64,000 nt of DNA from Ketobacter sp036337295 (GTDB lineage Bacteria > Pseudomonadota > Gammaproteobacteria > Pseudomonadales > Ketobacteraceae), in NCBI GenBank assembly GCA_036337295.1, contig JAYZEN010000006.1, positions 62,001 through 126,000 of the forward strand, written 5' to 3'. A program made the position numbers and the translations under genes. The notes beneath the pieces are model-generated. The model searched no databases. It worked only from the letters and a program-made list of their open reading frames with translations, and had not been told where the DNA came from. This document shows positions 25,050-34,261 of the stretch, piece by piece (the stretch's first letter is position 1; each line of letters begins with the position of its first letter).

Positions 25050-25361
25050 ATGTACGCGGTATTTGTAAGTGGTGGCAAACAGCACCGAGTCGCTGAAGGC
25101 GACGTGGTTCAGCTGGAATTATTGGAAGCCGAACCCGGCTCTGCCATCGAGTTTGATCAGGTTTTATTGGTAGCCAACGGTGACGACGTCAAAATCGGCG
25201 CACCTGTTGTAGAAGGCGGTAAAGTGACCGGTGAGGTGGTAACCCACGGTCGTGGTGAGAAAATCAAAATCATCAAATTCCGTCGTCGTAAGCACCATCG
25301 TAAGCAAATGGGCCATCGTCAGTACTTCACGGAAGTGAAGATCACTGGTATCAGCGCCTAA
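25050..25361 (+). CDS. rplU: 50S ribosomal protein L21
   Basis: Structural protein of the large ribosomal subunit, binding 23S rRNA. The 103 residues from MYAVFVSGGKQHRV match L21 throughout, including KIKIIKFRRRKHHRKQMGHR near the end. The start is set by GGAG nine bases upstream; five further upstream codons are open but unlikely. rpmA follows 20 bases later, the conserved pair. Confidence 0.97.
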   Translation: MYAVFVSGGKQHRVAEGDVVQLELLEAEPGSAIEFDQVLLVANGDDVKIGAPVVEGGKVTGEVVTHGRGEKIKIIKFRRRKHHRKQMGHRQYFTEVKITGISA

Positions 25362-25381
25362 GTTAGTTAAGGAGAAGCACA

Positions 25382-25642
25382 ATGGCTCACAAGAAGGCTG
25401 GTGGTAGTACCCGTAACGGTCGCGACTCAGAAAGTAAACGCCTTGGTGTTAAGCGCTTTGGCGGTGAAGTAGTAAAGGCTGGAAACATCATCGTTCGTCA
25501 GCGTGGCACTCAGTTCCACTCTGGTCCGAATACTGGCCTGGGTAAAGATCACACCATCTATGCAAAAGCCGATGGCGTGGTTAAGTTTGAAGTGAAAGGC
25601 CCTAACAGCCGTAAATACGTTTCAATCGAGCCCGTAGCCTAA
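25382..25642 (+). CDS. rpmA: 50S ribosomal protein L27
   Basis: Large-subunit protein whose N-terminus reaches the peptidyl transferase centre. The 86 residues MAHKKAGGSTRNGRDSESKR and GTQFHSGPNTGLGKDHTIYA are diagnostic. GGAG precedes the ATG. A hairpin terminator follows the gene. Confidence 0.98.
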   Translation: MAHKKAGGSTRNGRDSESKRLGVKRFGGEVVKAGNIIVRQRGTQFHSGPNTGLGKDHTIYAKADGVVKFEVKGPNSRKYVSIEPVA

Positions 25643-25670
25643 ACGACACTGCTGTCGTCCAGGATCGCTG

Positions 25671-25697
25671 AGCCCTGCCCCAAAGGCGGGGCTTTTT
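25671..25697 (+). terminator. Terminator after rpmA
   Basis: GCCCC (25677-25681) pairs with GGGGC (25688-25692) and is followed directly by TTTTT, 29 bases after the rpmA stop. A Rho-independent terminator of moderate stem length. Confidence 0.75.
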
Positions 25698-25807
25698 GCG
25701 TTGTGCAGACCCCTGGTTTCGGCACAGGCGTTCCCGATACCGGCACAGGCCATAAAAGTGCAGTACAATCTCAAATCGATATTTAACGGCAATTCACGGG
25801 AGCAACC

Positions 25808-27001
25808 ATGAAGTTTGTTGATGAAGCGGCCATTCGAGTGGAAGCCGGCGATGGTGGCAATGGTTGCCTGAGTTTTCGGCGTGAAAAATACATTGAATAT
25901 GGTGGTCCGGATGGCGGCAACGGCGGTGCCGGGGGCAGTGTCATTCTGCAGGCGGACAGCGGTTTGAACACTCTGGTGGACTATCGGTACGAGCGCATTT
26001 TCAAGGCCCAGCGCGGCGAAGGTGGTTCCGGCCGCAATTGTACCGGCGGCAGTGGCGACGATCTGGTCCTGAAGGTCCCCGTGGGCACCACGGTAGTGGA
26101 TGAAGATACAGAAGAGGTGTTGGGCGACCTGGTGCGCGAAGGTGAGCAGTTTATGGTGGCCAAGGGCGGTCGTGGTGGTCTGGGCAATACCTGTTTCAAA
26201 TCCAGCACCAACCGTGCCCCCCGCAAGACTACCCCGGGCACTGAAGGTGAAAAGCGCAACCTGCGCCTGGAGCTGAAAGTGCTGGCGGACATTGGCCTGT
26301 TGGGGATGCCCAATGCAGGCAAGTCCACTCTGATCCGCGCGGTGTCTGCTGCCAAGCCCAAGGTGGCGGATTACCCCTTTACCACGCTGGTGCCGAACCT
26401 GGGGGTGGTGAAAGTGGACCGCCTGCGCAGCTTTGTGATGGCGGACATCCCGGGCCTGATCGAAGGAGCGGCGGAAGGCGCCGGTCTGGGTATTCGCTTC
26501 CTCAAGCATCTGGCCCGTTGCCGGATTCTGTTGCATGTGGTGGATATCGCCCCCTGGGATCAAACAGATCCGGTGGAGTCCGTGGACGCCATCGCCGGCG
26601 AGCTGCAGCTGTTCAGCGCTGCCTTGGCGGATCGCGAGCGCTGGTTGGTGTTGAACAAGACTGACCTGTTGCCAGAGGAGGAAGCCAATGCCCGTTGCCA
26701 GGAAATCATTGATGATCTGGAATGGGAAGGGCCGGTTTTCAAAATCTCGGCAGCCAATGGCGTGGGCACCCAGGAACTGATATTCGCCATCATGAACCAT
26801 CTGGAAGAGCTGGACCAGCGCATGGCGGCAGACGAGGAGTTTGCGGATGCCGAGCGCGCCGCCCGTCAGTGCCTGGAAGAGGAGGCCCGCCTCAAGATTC
26901 AGGCGTATAAGGCTGAGCGTCGTCGCCAGCGGGCTGCGGACGCGGACGATGATGATGACGACGATGATCATGATGTTGAGGTGGTGTACGCACCCAATTG
27001 A
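25808..27001 (+). CDS. obgE: GTPase ObgE/CgtA
   Basis: Essential GTPase linked to 50S subunit assembly and stress response. The N-terminal glycine-rich OBG fold (1-158) has VEAGDGGNGCLSFRREKYI. The GTPase domain shows GMPNAGKSTLIRAVS (G1), DYPFTTLVPNLG (G2), ADIPGLIEGA (G3), LNKTDLL (G4) and SAAN (G5). The C-terminal tail, with a run of Asp, is typical of gammaproteobacterial Obg proteins. At 397 residues the length is normal. A TACAAT at 25764-25769 may be its -10 box. proB follows 21 bases later. Confidence 0.97.
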   Translation: MKFVDEAAIRVEAGDGGNGCLSFRREKYIEYGGPDGGNGGAGGSVILQADSGLNTLVDYRYERIFKAQRGEGGSGRNCTGGSGDDLVLKVPVGTTVVDEDTEEVLGDLVREGEQFMVAKGGRGGLGNTCFKSSTNRAPRKTTPGTEGEKRNLRLELKVLADIGLLGMPNAGKSTLIRAVSAAKPKVADYPFTTLVPNLGVVKVDRLRSFVMADIPGLIEGAAEGAGLGIRFLKHLARCRILLHVVDIAPWDQTDPVESVDAIAGELQLFSAALADRERWLVLNKTDLLPEEEANARCQEIIDDLEWEGPVFKISAANGVGTQELIFAIMNHLEELDQRMAADEEFADAERAARQCLEEEARLKIQAYKAERRRQRAADADDDDDDDDHDVEVVYAPN

Positions 27002-27022
27002 TCGCTGGAGAGCACGAATTCT

Positions 27023-28165
27023 ATGTCAGGTGACGAGCGTCTGAAACTGCGGGCTGAAGTGGCCGCCGCCAAGCGCTGGGTGGTGAAAATCGGTAGCGCA
27101 CTGTTGACCAATGATGGCGAGGGCCTGGATCGGGTCGCCATTGCCGGCTGGGTAGAGCAGATCGTCAAGCTGCGTCAGCAGGGGATTGAAGTGGTGCTGG
27201 TGTCCTCCGGCTCCGTGGCGGAAGGCATGGCGCGCCTGGGTTGGAAACAGCGCCCCAAGGCCATGCACGATTTGCAGGCTGCAGCTGCGGTGGGGCAGAT
27301 GGGGTTGGTGCAGGCCTGGGAGCAGGCGTTCCAGGCCCATGGCGTGCACTCTGCCCAGGTGCTGGTGACGCACGATGATTTGTCTGACCGCAAGCGTTAC
27401 CTGAATGCCCGCAGCACCTTGCTGGCCTTGATTGCCCATGGTGTGGTGCCGGTGGTGAACGAGAACGATACAGTGGTCACCGATGAAATTCGCTTTGGCG
27501 ACAATGACACCCTGGGGGCGCTGATCACCAACCTGGTGGAGGCGGACCTGCTGGTGATCATGACGGACCAGCAGGGCATGTTCGATTCTGACCCCCGCAA
27601 CAATGCCAGTGCGGCGCTGATATCCCACGCCCGGGCCTCGGACCCGGCGTTGCTGGCCATGGCTGGGGGCAGCGGTGGTGCTTTGGGTAAGGGTGGCATG
27701 GCGACCAAGGTGCGGGCCGCCCAGCTGGCCGCCCGCTCCGGGGCAGACAGCATCATTGTCGGTGGACGACTGCCAGAGGTGTTGTCCCGTATCTACAAGG
27801 CGGAAGACGTAGGCACCCTGCTGACGGCGGAGGCCAGTCCCATGGCGGCCCGCAAGCAGTGGCTGGCCGGGCACCTGCAAATGCGGGGTGTGCTGACCCT
27901 GGATGAGGGGGCGGCCCGGGTGCTGCGGGAGAAAGGCGTCAGCCTGCTGCCCGTGGGCGTGAGGGATGTGACCGGTAATTTTTCCCGCGGTGAAATGGTC
28001 TCCTGCGTGGGGCCGGATAACCAGCGAGTGGCCTGCGGCCTGGTAAATTACTCGGCGGACGAGGCTCGTCGTATCATGGGGAAAGGATCAGACGCCATCG
28101 CGTCCATCCTGGGTTATGTAGACGAAAAAGAGCTGATCCATCGGGACAATATGGTGGTGTTTTAG
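27023..28165 (+). CDS. proB: Glutamate 5-kinase
   Basis: First step of proline synthesis: phosphorylates glutamate. The amino-acid kinase domain (about 15-270) has WVVKIGSALLTNDGEGLD, VLVSSGSVAEGMARLG, VVNENDTVVTDEIRFGDND and GGSGGALGKGGMATKVRAA. A C-terminal PUA domain (about 285-365) contains GVLTLDEGAARVLREKGVSL. The 380 residues are the usual length. It is probably cotranscribed with obgE and ends before a bidirectional terminator. Confidence 0.97.
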   Translation: MSGDERLKLRAEVAAAKRWVVKIGSALLTNDGEGLDRVAIAGWVEQIVKLRQQGIEVVLVSSGSVAEGMARLGWKQRPKAMHDLQAAAAVGQMGLVQAWEQAFQAHGVHSAQVLVTHDDLSDRKRYLNARSTLLALIAHGVVPVVNENDTVVTDEIRFGDNDTLGALITNLVEADLLVIMTDQQGMFDSDPRNNASAALISHARASDPALLAMAGGSGGALGKGGMATKVRAAQLAARSGADSIIVGGRLPEVLSRIYKAEDVGTLLTAEASPMAARKQWLAGHLQMRGVLTLDEGAARVLREKGVSLLPVGVRDVTGNFSRGEMVSCVGPDNQRVACGLVNYSADEARRIMGKGSDAIASILGYVDEKELIHRDNMVVF

Positions 28166-28216
28166 GATGGTGGTGTTCTAGGTCGGTGTGTGGTGCAGAT
28201 GCGGCCAGCCAGCCAT

Positions 28217-28245
28217 AAAAAAACCGGCTTAAAGCCGGTTTTTTT
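28217..28245. terminator. Bidirectional terminator between proB and rpsT
   Basis: A run of A, the stem ACCGGCTT/AAGCCGGT and a run of T make a hairpin that works in both directions. It separates the convergent genes proB (plus) and rpsT (minus). Confidence 0.9.
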
Positions 28246-28274
28246 GCATCCACAACATTGGTTGAAGCCAATGC

Positions 28275-28541
28275 TTAAGCGGCCAGATCCTTGATCTGAG
28301 AACTCAGGCGGCTCTTATGACGGGCAGCCTTGTTCTTGTGGATGATGCCTTTGCTTACCATACGGTCAATGACGGGAACCGCTTCCAGGTAGGCTTTCTG
28401 GGCATTGTCTTTGTTGCCAGTGGCGATTTCGTTAACCACTTTCTTGATGTATGTGCGAACCATGGAGCGCAGACCGGCATTGTGTCTGCGACGCTTTTCA
28501 GCCTGGCGTGCACGCTTCTTAGCTGATTTGATGTTAGCCAA
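28275..28541 (-). CDS. rpsT: 30S ribosomal protein S20
   Basis: Small-subunit protein that binds 16S rRNA. The 88 residues begin MANIKSAKKRARQAEKRRRH and end with KNKAARHKSRLSSQIKDLAA, both typical. The ribosome site AAGGAG lies ahead of the ATG. It is divergent from murJ. Three 11-base repeats lie in its upstream region. Confidence 0.98.
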   Translation of the reverse strand: MANIKSAKKRARQAEKRRRHNAGLRSMVRTYIKKVVNEIATGNKDNAQKAYLEAVPVIDRMVSKGIIHKNKAARHKSRLSSQIKDLAA

Positions 28542-28584
28542 GGTCTAGCTCCTTATCTTTACGATAATCAGTATATTGCCGAAA

Positions 28585-28632
28585 CTTGAACGTCTAACTT
28601 AAGCTTGAACGTCTGTTGGATCTTGAACGTCT
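28585..28632. repeat. Three CTTGAACGTCT repeats upstream of rpsT
   Basis: Exact copies of CTTGAACGTCT start at 28585, 28604 and 28622, spaced 19 and 18 bases. They lie 44-91 bases before the rpsT start, between rpsT and murJ. A TATACT (minus strand, 28571-28576) just downstream could be the rpsT -10 box, which would put the repeats at and above the -35 region. Confidence 0.7.
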
Positions 28633-28799
28633 AACTAGGTTAGTCACTATTGTCGAATAACCAGACGCTAAGCGACTTGAATTCGAGGACGCAAGATTAT
28701 TCCCACCCAGGGGGCTACTGTCAAGGCCTCTGTTCTATTTATCTGGGACTTATCCCCTCTGCACCGCCTTATTGGGATACGGTTTTGGGCTCGTATCCG

Positions 28800-28805
28800 T
28801 ATAAT
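28800..28805 (+). promoter_or_regulatory. -10 box upstream of murJ
   Basis: TATAAT 28 bases before the murJ ATG. The nearest -35-like hexamer, TTGGGA, is 22 bases upstream, which is too far, so the promoter is only tentative. Confidence 0.35.
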
Positions 28806-28832
28806 GGCCGCCTGGTTGGAGAGCAGGTATTC

Positions 28833-30401
28833 ATGAAAAACGAAAAATCAGGCAAAAAGCAGGGCGGGCTGCTGCGTTCCACCGGCATTGTCAGCCTGTT
28901 CACCATGTTGTCTCGGGTGCTGGGGCTGGCGCGGGATGTGGTGGTGGCGCATCTGTTTGGTGCTGGGGGCGGGGCGGATGCCTTTTTCGTGGCATTCAAA
29001 ATCCCCAATTTTTTCAGGCGGTTGTTCGCTGAAGGGGCGTTTTCCCAGGCGTTTGTACCGGTGCTGTCGGAGTATCGGGCCCAGCGCGAGCACGCGGAAG
29101 TGCGGTTGCTGGTGAGTTACACAATGGGGTCCCTGGGGGGCGTGTTGTTCGGGGTGACCCTGGTGTGCGTGGTGTTTGCGCCGGTGGTGACGTTTCTGTT
29201 TGCCCCCGGATTCTATGATCTGCCGGATAAATTCAGCCTGGCGTCGGACATGTTGCGGCTCACCTTTCCCTATCTGATGCTGATTTCCCTGACCGCCATG
29301 CTGGGCAGCGTGCTCAACAGTTACGGCCGCTTTGCAATGCCGGCCTTTAACCCGGTATTGCTGAACATCTGCATGATCTTTGCGGCGGTGGTGGTGTCCC
29401 CCCTGCTGGAGGTGCCGGTGATGGCCATGGCCTGGGGCGTGTTGGTGGCCGGCGTGCTGCAGTTGGTTTTCCTGTTTCCCTTTGTGCGCCGGATCGACCT
29501 GTTGGCCATGCCGCGCTGGGGTTGGACGGACCCGGGAGTCAAACGCATTCTGACCTTGATGTTGCCGGCCATGTTCGGCGTTTCGGTGGCCCAGATCAAT
29601 CTGCTGCTGGACACCATTTTGGCCTCCTTTCTGGTGGATGGCAGTGTGGGCTGGCTGTATTACTCCGACCGCTTGATGGAGCTGCCCCTGGGTGTCTTCG
29701 GCATTGCCATTGCCACGGTGATTCTGCCCAGTTTATCCCGTAAACACGCCAGCCGGTCGGCGGAGGCGTTCTCCCAAACCCTGGACTGGGCGGTGCGTAT
29801 GGTGCTGCTGATCGGGGTGCCGGCGGCCTTGGCCCTGGTGGTGCTGGCGTCGCCCTTGCTGGTAACACTGTTTCAATATGGCGAGTTCAGCGCCCGGGAT
29901 GTGGAGCGGGCCAGTCTGAGCCTGCAGGCCTATGGCTGTGGTTTGGTGGGTTTCATGCTGGTGAAGGTGCTGGCACCGGGCTATTTTGCCCGTCAGGACA
30001 CCAAGACCCCGGTGAAGGTGGGGATCAAGGCCATGGTGGCCAATATGGTCTTCAATCTGGCACTTATTGTACCGCTGGCCCACGTTGGTCTGGCGCTGGC
30101 CACCACTCTGTCGGCGGCGGTCAATGCCGGGCTGCTGTGGCGGGGTCTAAGGCGGGAAGGGGTGTATCAGGTTCAGCCCGGCTGGTGGCTGTTCCTGCTG
30201 CGGTTGGGGGTGGCCAGCGCCCTGATGGTGGCAGTGATTATGTTGTTGAACAAGGACTTGGCGCAATGGCTGGCCTGGGGCTGGCCCCAGCGTACAGCCC
30301 ATCTGGCCCTGTTGGTGGTGGCCGGGGCCGGGGCCTATTTCGGGGTGCTGCTGGTGGGTGGAATGCGGCTGCGTGATCTGCGTGCCCGGCATGGGGAATA
30401 G
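28833..30401 (+). CDS. murJ: Lipid II flippase MurJ
   Basis: Moves the peptidoglycan precursor lipid II across the inner membrane. The 522-residue protein is hydrophobic with about 14 helices. RSTGIVSLFTMLSRVLGLAR, DAFFVAFKIPNFFRRLFAEG and AFSQAFVPVLSEY are the MurJ N-terminal signature, including the conserved Arg residues of the central cavity. The start is set by GGAGAGCAGG ahead of ATG; 61 upstream codons are open but have no support. ribF follows, as in Pseudomonas. Confidence 0.96.
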   Translation: MKNEKSGKKQGGLLRSTGIVSLFTMLSRVLGLARDVVVAHLFGAGGGADAFFVAFKIPNFFRRLFAEGAFSQAFVPVLSEYRAQREHAEVRLLVSYTMGSLGGVLFGVTLVCVVFAPVVTFLFAPGFYDLPDKFSLASDMLRLTFPYLMLISLTAMLGSVLNSYGRFAMPAFNPVLLNICMIFAAVVVSPLLEVPVMAMAWGVLVAGVLQLVFLFPFVRRIDLLAMPRWGWTDPGVKRILTLMLPAMFGVSVAQINLLLDTILASFLVDGSVGWLYYSDRLMELPLGVFGIAIATVILPSLSRKHASRSAEAFSQTLDWAVRMVLLIGVPAALALVVLASPLLVTLFQYGEFSARDVERASLSLQAYGCGLVGFMLVKVLAPGYFARQDTKTPVKVGIKAMVANMVFNLALIVPLAHVGLALATTLSAAVNAGLLWRGLRREGVYQVQPGWWLFLLRLGVASALMVAVIMLLNKDLAQWLAWGWPQRTAHLALLVVAGAGAYFGVLLVGGMRLRDLRARHGE

Positions 30402-30437
30402 GGACAGCGAGCAGTTATATCCCGCGGCCAAGTCCGC

Positions 30438-30443
30438 TATAAT
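30438..30443 (+). promoter_or_regulatory. -10 box upstream of ribF
   Basis: TATAAT 29 bases before the ribF ATG, in the short space after murJ. No good -35 is visible, so the ribF-ileS-lspA-fkpB run may start here or be read from murJ. Confidence 0.4.
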
Positions 30444-30472
30444 GCTCGCCTTTTTGGCATGACGGCAGAAGC

Positions 30473-31414
30473 ATGGAGCTGATTCGCGGCGTACACAATT
30501 TGCGGGACCGACATCGGGGCTGTGTGGCCACCATCGGCAACTTCGACGGGATCCACCTGGGGCACCGCGCCATCATCCGTCAGGTGACGGCCAAGGCCAG
30601 GCAGCTGGGGGTGCCCTCGGCGGTCATGGTGTTTGAACCCCAGCCCCGTGAATTCTTTGCCCCGGATGAAGCTCCGGCCCGGCTGATGACCTTCCGTGAA
30701 AAGGTGGAGGTGCTGGGTGAACTGGGTGTGGACCGGGTCCTGTGCGTAAAGTTTGACCGGCGTTTTTGCAGTCAGTCGGCCCAGGAATTCTGTGAGAACA
30801 TCCTGATTCGGGGCATGGGCATCCGTCACCTGGTGGTGGGGGATGATTTCCGTTTCGGCAACGACCGAGCCGGCGACTTTCGTTTTCTGCAGACCATGGG
30901 TGAGGAAAACGGTTATACCGTGGAAAACACACACACCTTCGAATGGCACGGGGAACGGGTCAGCAGCACCCGGGTCAGAGAATGTCTGGAGCACAACGAT
31001 TTTGATTCCGCCTCCGTTATGCTGTGTCGCTCCTTTTTCATGTCCGGTCGGGTGATCCACGGTCAGAAGCTGGGGCGTACCATTGGCGTTCCCACCGCCA
31101 ACCTGCTGCCCAAGCGGGTGCGCACGCCGGTGAGTGGCGTGTTCGCGGTGGAGGTGCGTGGCCTGGATCAGGTCCAGCAGGGGGTCGCCAACCTGGGTAC
31201 CCGGCCCACCCTGGGGGGGGAGCAGGTAAGGCTGGAAGTGCATTTGCTGAATTTTCAGGGTGACCTGTATGGCAAACACCTGCGGGTGATGTTCCGGCAT
31301 AAAATCCGGGATGAGAAAAAATTCGATGGGCTGGAGGCGTTGACCGATGCCATCCGCCAGGATATTGAAACAGCAAAGCAGTTTTTTGCGAAACCAAAAG
31401 CGAAGGGCAGTTAA
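30473..31414 (+). CDS. ribF: Bifunctional riboflavin kinase/FAD synthetase
   Basis: Converts riboflavin to FMN and then FAD. The adenylyltransferase domain (1-185) has ATIGNFDGIHLGHRAIIRQV and VVGDDFRFGNDRAGD, and ERVSSTRVRECL. The kinase domain (186-306) has GRVIHGQKLGRTIGVPTANL and GVANLGTRPT. The length of 313 residues is normal. ileS begins 5 bases after its stop, the standard ribF-ileS pair. Confidence 0.97.
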   Translation: MELIRGVHNLRDRHRGCVATIGNFDGIHLGHRAIIRQVTAKARQLGVPSAVMVFEPQPREFFAPDEAPARLMTFREKVEVLGELGVDRVLCVKFDRRFCSQSAQEFCENILIRGMGIRHLVVGDDFRFGNDRAGDFRFLQTMGEENGYTVENTHTFEWHGERVSSTRVRECLEHNDFDSASVMLCRSFFMSGRVIHGQKLGRTIGVPTANLLPKRVRTPVSGVFAVEVRGLDQVQQGVANLGTRPTLGGEQVRLEVHLLNFQGDLYGKHLRVMFRHKIRDEKKFDGLEALTDAIRQDIETAKQFFAKPKAKGS

Positions 31415-31419
31415 ACTCC

Positions 31420-34233
31420 ATGGCCGATTACAAAGCGACATTAAACCTACCGGATACCGCTTTCCCCATGCGCGGCAACCTGGCTCAGCGGGAGCCGGAG
31501 ATGCTGGCGCGCTGGAAGCAAATGGATCTGTACCAGAAAGTACAGCAAACCACTGCCGGCCGGCCTCAGTTTATTCTGCACGATGGCCCTCCTTACGCGA
31601 ACGGCGACATCCATATCGGCCATTCGGTTAACAAAATCCTGAAAGACACCATCATGCGTTCCAAGCGCCTGGGTGGCTTTGACGTGCCCTATGTGCCGGG
31701 GTGGGACTGCCACGGCCTGCCCATCGAGCACAATGTAGAGAAGAAAATCGGTAAGGCCGGTGTGAAGGTGCCCCATTCAGAGTTTCGCAAGAAATGCCGT
31801 GAATACGCCATGCAGCAGGTGAATGGCCAGCGTGAGGATTTCATCCGGTTGGGGGTATTGGGGGATTGGGAAAATCCCTACCTCACCATGGATTTCAAAA
31901 CCGAAGCGGACATCATCCGTTCTTTGGGCCGCATCGCGGATAACGGCCATCTGGTGAAAGGCTTCAAGCCGGTGTACTGGAGCGTTGTGGGCGGCTCAGC
32001 CCTGGCGGAAGCGGAAGTGGAATATCAGGACAAGACCTCCACGCAGGTGGACGTCCGTTTCACTCCCGTGGACGCGGTGGATTTCGTCAGCCGGTTTGGC
32101 GTGGATTCCCCTGCGCTGCCGGTGTCCGTCGTGATCTGGACCACCACCCCCTGGACCCTGCCCGCCAACCAGGCGGTGGCCTTGGCGAAGGATCTGGAAT
32201 ACAGCCTGGTGCAACTGGATGCCGGCGCTGGCGATGAGCTGGTACTGCTGGCCAGCGACCTGGTGGAGCCGGTGTGCAAACGCTACGGGGTGGAAGACTT
32301 TAAGGTATTAGCCACCACCTTGGGTTCCTCTCTGGAGCATCTGCTGCTGCAGCATCCGTTCATTGCCGAGCGTCAAGTGCCAGTGGTGATGGGGGATCAC
32401 GTGACCACCGACGCCGGTACCGGTGCCGTGCACATTGCTCCGGACCACGGTCTGGATGACTTTAATGTGGGCCTGAAATACGGCATCAAGACCCTCAATT
32501 ATGTGGGTGCGGACGGCACCTATATGGAGGCCACGCCCCTGGTGGCGGGTGAGCACGTTTATAAAGTGGAGCCCCGCATCCTGGAGCTGCTGCAGGAAAA
32601 CCACGCCCTGCTGAAGCAGGCCAAGCTTACCCACAGCTATCCTCATTGCTGGCGCACCAAAACCCCGCTGATCTTCCGGGCCACGCCCCAGTGGTTTATC
32701 AGTATGACCAAAAACGGCTTATTGGAAGCCTGTAAAAAGGCTGCCAACAAAGTGGAATGGCTGCCGGAGTGGGGCAAGGCCCGCATCGACGGCATGCTGG
32801 CACAAAGCCCGGACTGGTGTATCTCCCGTCAGCGCACCTGGGGTGTGCCCATCGCGTTGTTTGTGCACAAGGAAACCTCCGAGCTGCATCCCAACACCTC
32901 TGAGCTGATTGAAGCGGTCGCGCAAAAAGTGGAAGCCGAAGGCATGGATGCCTGGTTCGATCTGGAGCCGGCGGAGTTGCTGGGGGATGACGCCGCCCAG
33001 TACGACAAGGTCACCGATACCCTGGATGTGTGGTTCGATTCCGGTGTCACTCATTATTCTGTGCTGGAACAACGGGCGGAGTTGCGGGTGCCGGCGGATC
33101 TGTACCTGGAAGGTTCCGACCAGCATCGTGGCTGGTTCCAGTCCTCGTTGAAAACCGGGTTGGCCATTCGTGGCGAAGCGCCCTATAAAACCGTACTGAC
33201 TCATGGTTTTACGGTGGACGCCCAAGGCAAGAAGATGTCCAAATCCCTGGGCAATGTGGTGTCGCCGCAGAAGGTGATGAAATCCTTGGGGGCGGACATC
33301 ATCCGCCTGTGGGTGGCGGCCACCGATTACCGTGGTGAAATGACGGTGTCCGATGAGATCCTGAAGCGCACCGCAGATTCTTATCGCCGAATCCGCAACA
33401 CCGCCCGCTTCCTGCTTTCCAACTTAAACGGCTTTGATCCCAAAGTGGATGCGGTGGCACCGGAAGACATGCTGGCACTGGACCGCTATGCGGTGCACCG
33501 GGCGGCCAAACTGCAGCAGGAAATCATCGAGTGTTATGACGAATACCTGTTTCACTCCATCTACCAGAAACTGCACAACTACTGCGTGGTGGACCTCGGG
33601 GCGTTCTACCTGGATGTGATCAAGGATCGCCAGTACACCTGCCAGAAGGACAGCGTGGCGCGGCGCTCGGCGCAGACTGCCCTGTACCATATTGCTGAGG
33701 CCCTGGTGCGCTGGATTGCGCCTATTTTGTGTTTCACCGCCGATGAGTTGTGGGAGTTTCTGCCCGGTGAGCGCAGCGAATCTGTGCATCTGGAAACCTG
33801 GTACAGCGGATTGTTCGAGCTGCCCCTGGGGGATGCCATGAACGCTGATTTCTGGCAGACCATCCAGGGTGTGAAGGTTGCAGTCAACAAGCAATTGGAG
33901 GATGCCCGCAAGAACGGTGTGGTGGGCGGCAGTCTGGAAGCGGAAGTGGACATTCATTGCAGCTCCGATCTGAAAGAGGATCTGGACCAGCTGGGTGACG
34001 AGCTGCGCTTTGCCATGATGACCAGTGCAGTGCGGGTGCACCAGTGGACCCAGGGTGGCGATATCACCGAGGTGGATGGCCTGCGCGTGGAGGTGAAGAA
34101 AAGCGAACATCCCAAGTGCGTTCGTTGCTGGCACCTGCGGGAGGATGTGGGCGCCAATGCAGAGCATCCGGAGCTGTGCCTGCGCTGTGTGGAAAACGTG
34201 GACGGTGGCGGTGAGCCCCGTGAATTTTGTTAA
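31420..34233 (+). CDS. ileS: Isoleucyl-tRNA synthetase
   Basis: Charges tRNA-Ile and edits valine. The 937-residue class I enzyme has DGPPYANGDIHIGHSVNKIL (HIGH near residue 65), the editing domain with WTTTPWTLPANQA and GTGAVHIAPDHGLDD, and GKKMSKSLGNVVSP (KMSKS near 604). The C-terminal zinc finger has KCVRCWHLRED and LCLRCVENV. It matches the bacterial type usually encoded with lspA. The start follows ribF directly. Confidence 0.98.
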   Translation: MADYKATLNLPDTAFPMRGNLAQREPEMLARWKQMDLYQKVQQTTAGRPQFILHDGPPYANGDIHIGHSVNKILKDTIMRSKRLGGFDVPYVPGWDCHGLPIEHNVEKKIGKAGVKVPHSEFRKKCREYAMQQVNGQREDFIRLGVLGDWENPYLTMDFKTEADIIRSLGRIADNGHLVKGFKPVYWSVVGGSALAEAEVEYQDKTSTQVDVRFTPVDAVDFVSRFGVDSPALPVSVVIWTTTPWTLPANQAVALAKDLEYSLVQLDAGAGDELVLLASDLVEPVCKRYGVEDFKVLATTLGSSLEHLLLQHPFIAERQVPVVMGDHVTTDAGTGAVHIAPDHGLDDFNVGLKYGIKTLNYVGADGTYMEATPLVAGEHVYKVEPRILELLQENHALLKQAKLTHSYPHCWRTKTPLIFRATPQWFISMTKNGLLEACKKAANKVEWLPEWGKARIDGMLAQSPDWCISRQRTWGVPIALFVHKETSELHPNTSELIEAVAQKVEAEGMDAWFDLEPAELLGDDAAQYDKVTDTLDVWFDSGVTHYSVLEQRAELRVPADLYLEGSDQHRGWFQSSLKTGLAIRGEAPYKTVLTHGFTVDAQGKKMSKSLGNVVSPQKVMKSLGADIIRLWVAATDYRGEMTVSDEILKRTADSYRRIRNTARFLLSNLNGFDPKVDAVAPEDMLALDRYAVHRAAKLQQEIIECYDEYLFHSIYQKLHNYCVVDLGAFYLDVIKDRQYTCQKDSVARRSAQTALYHIAEALVRWIAPILCFTADELWEFLPGERSESVHLETWYSGLFELPLGDAMNADFWQTIQGVKVAVNKQLEDARKNGVVGGSLEAEVDIHCSSDLKEDLDQLGDELRFAMMTSAVRVHQWTQGGDITEVDGLRVEVKKSEHPKCVRCWHLREDVGANAEHPELCLRCVENVDGGGEPREFC

Positions 34234-34261
34234 GGTTTCAGTACCAAGGTAGCGATAAACA

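Noticed and set aside
25622..26971. 449-codon open frame antisense to obgE
   Set aside because: Shadow of obgE, whose motifs are unmistakable.
28650..28832. 61-codon N-terminal extension of MurJ
   Set aside because: Not like any MurJ N-terminus; it spans the -10 box, and a good ribosome site precedes the inner ATG.
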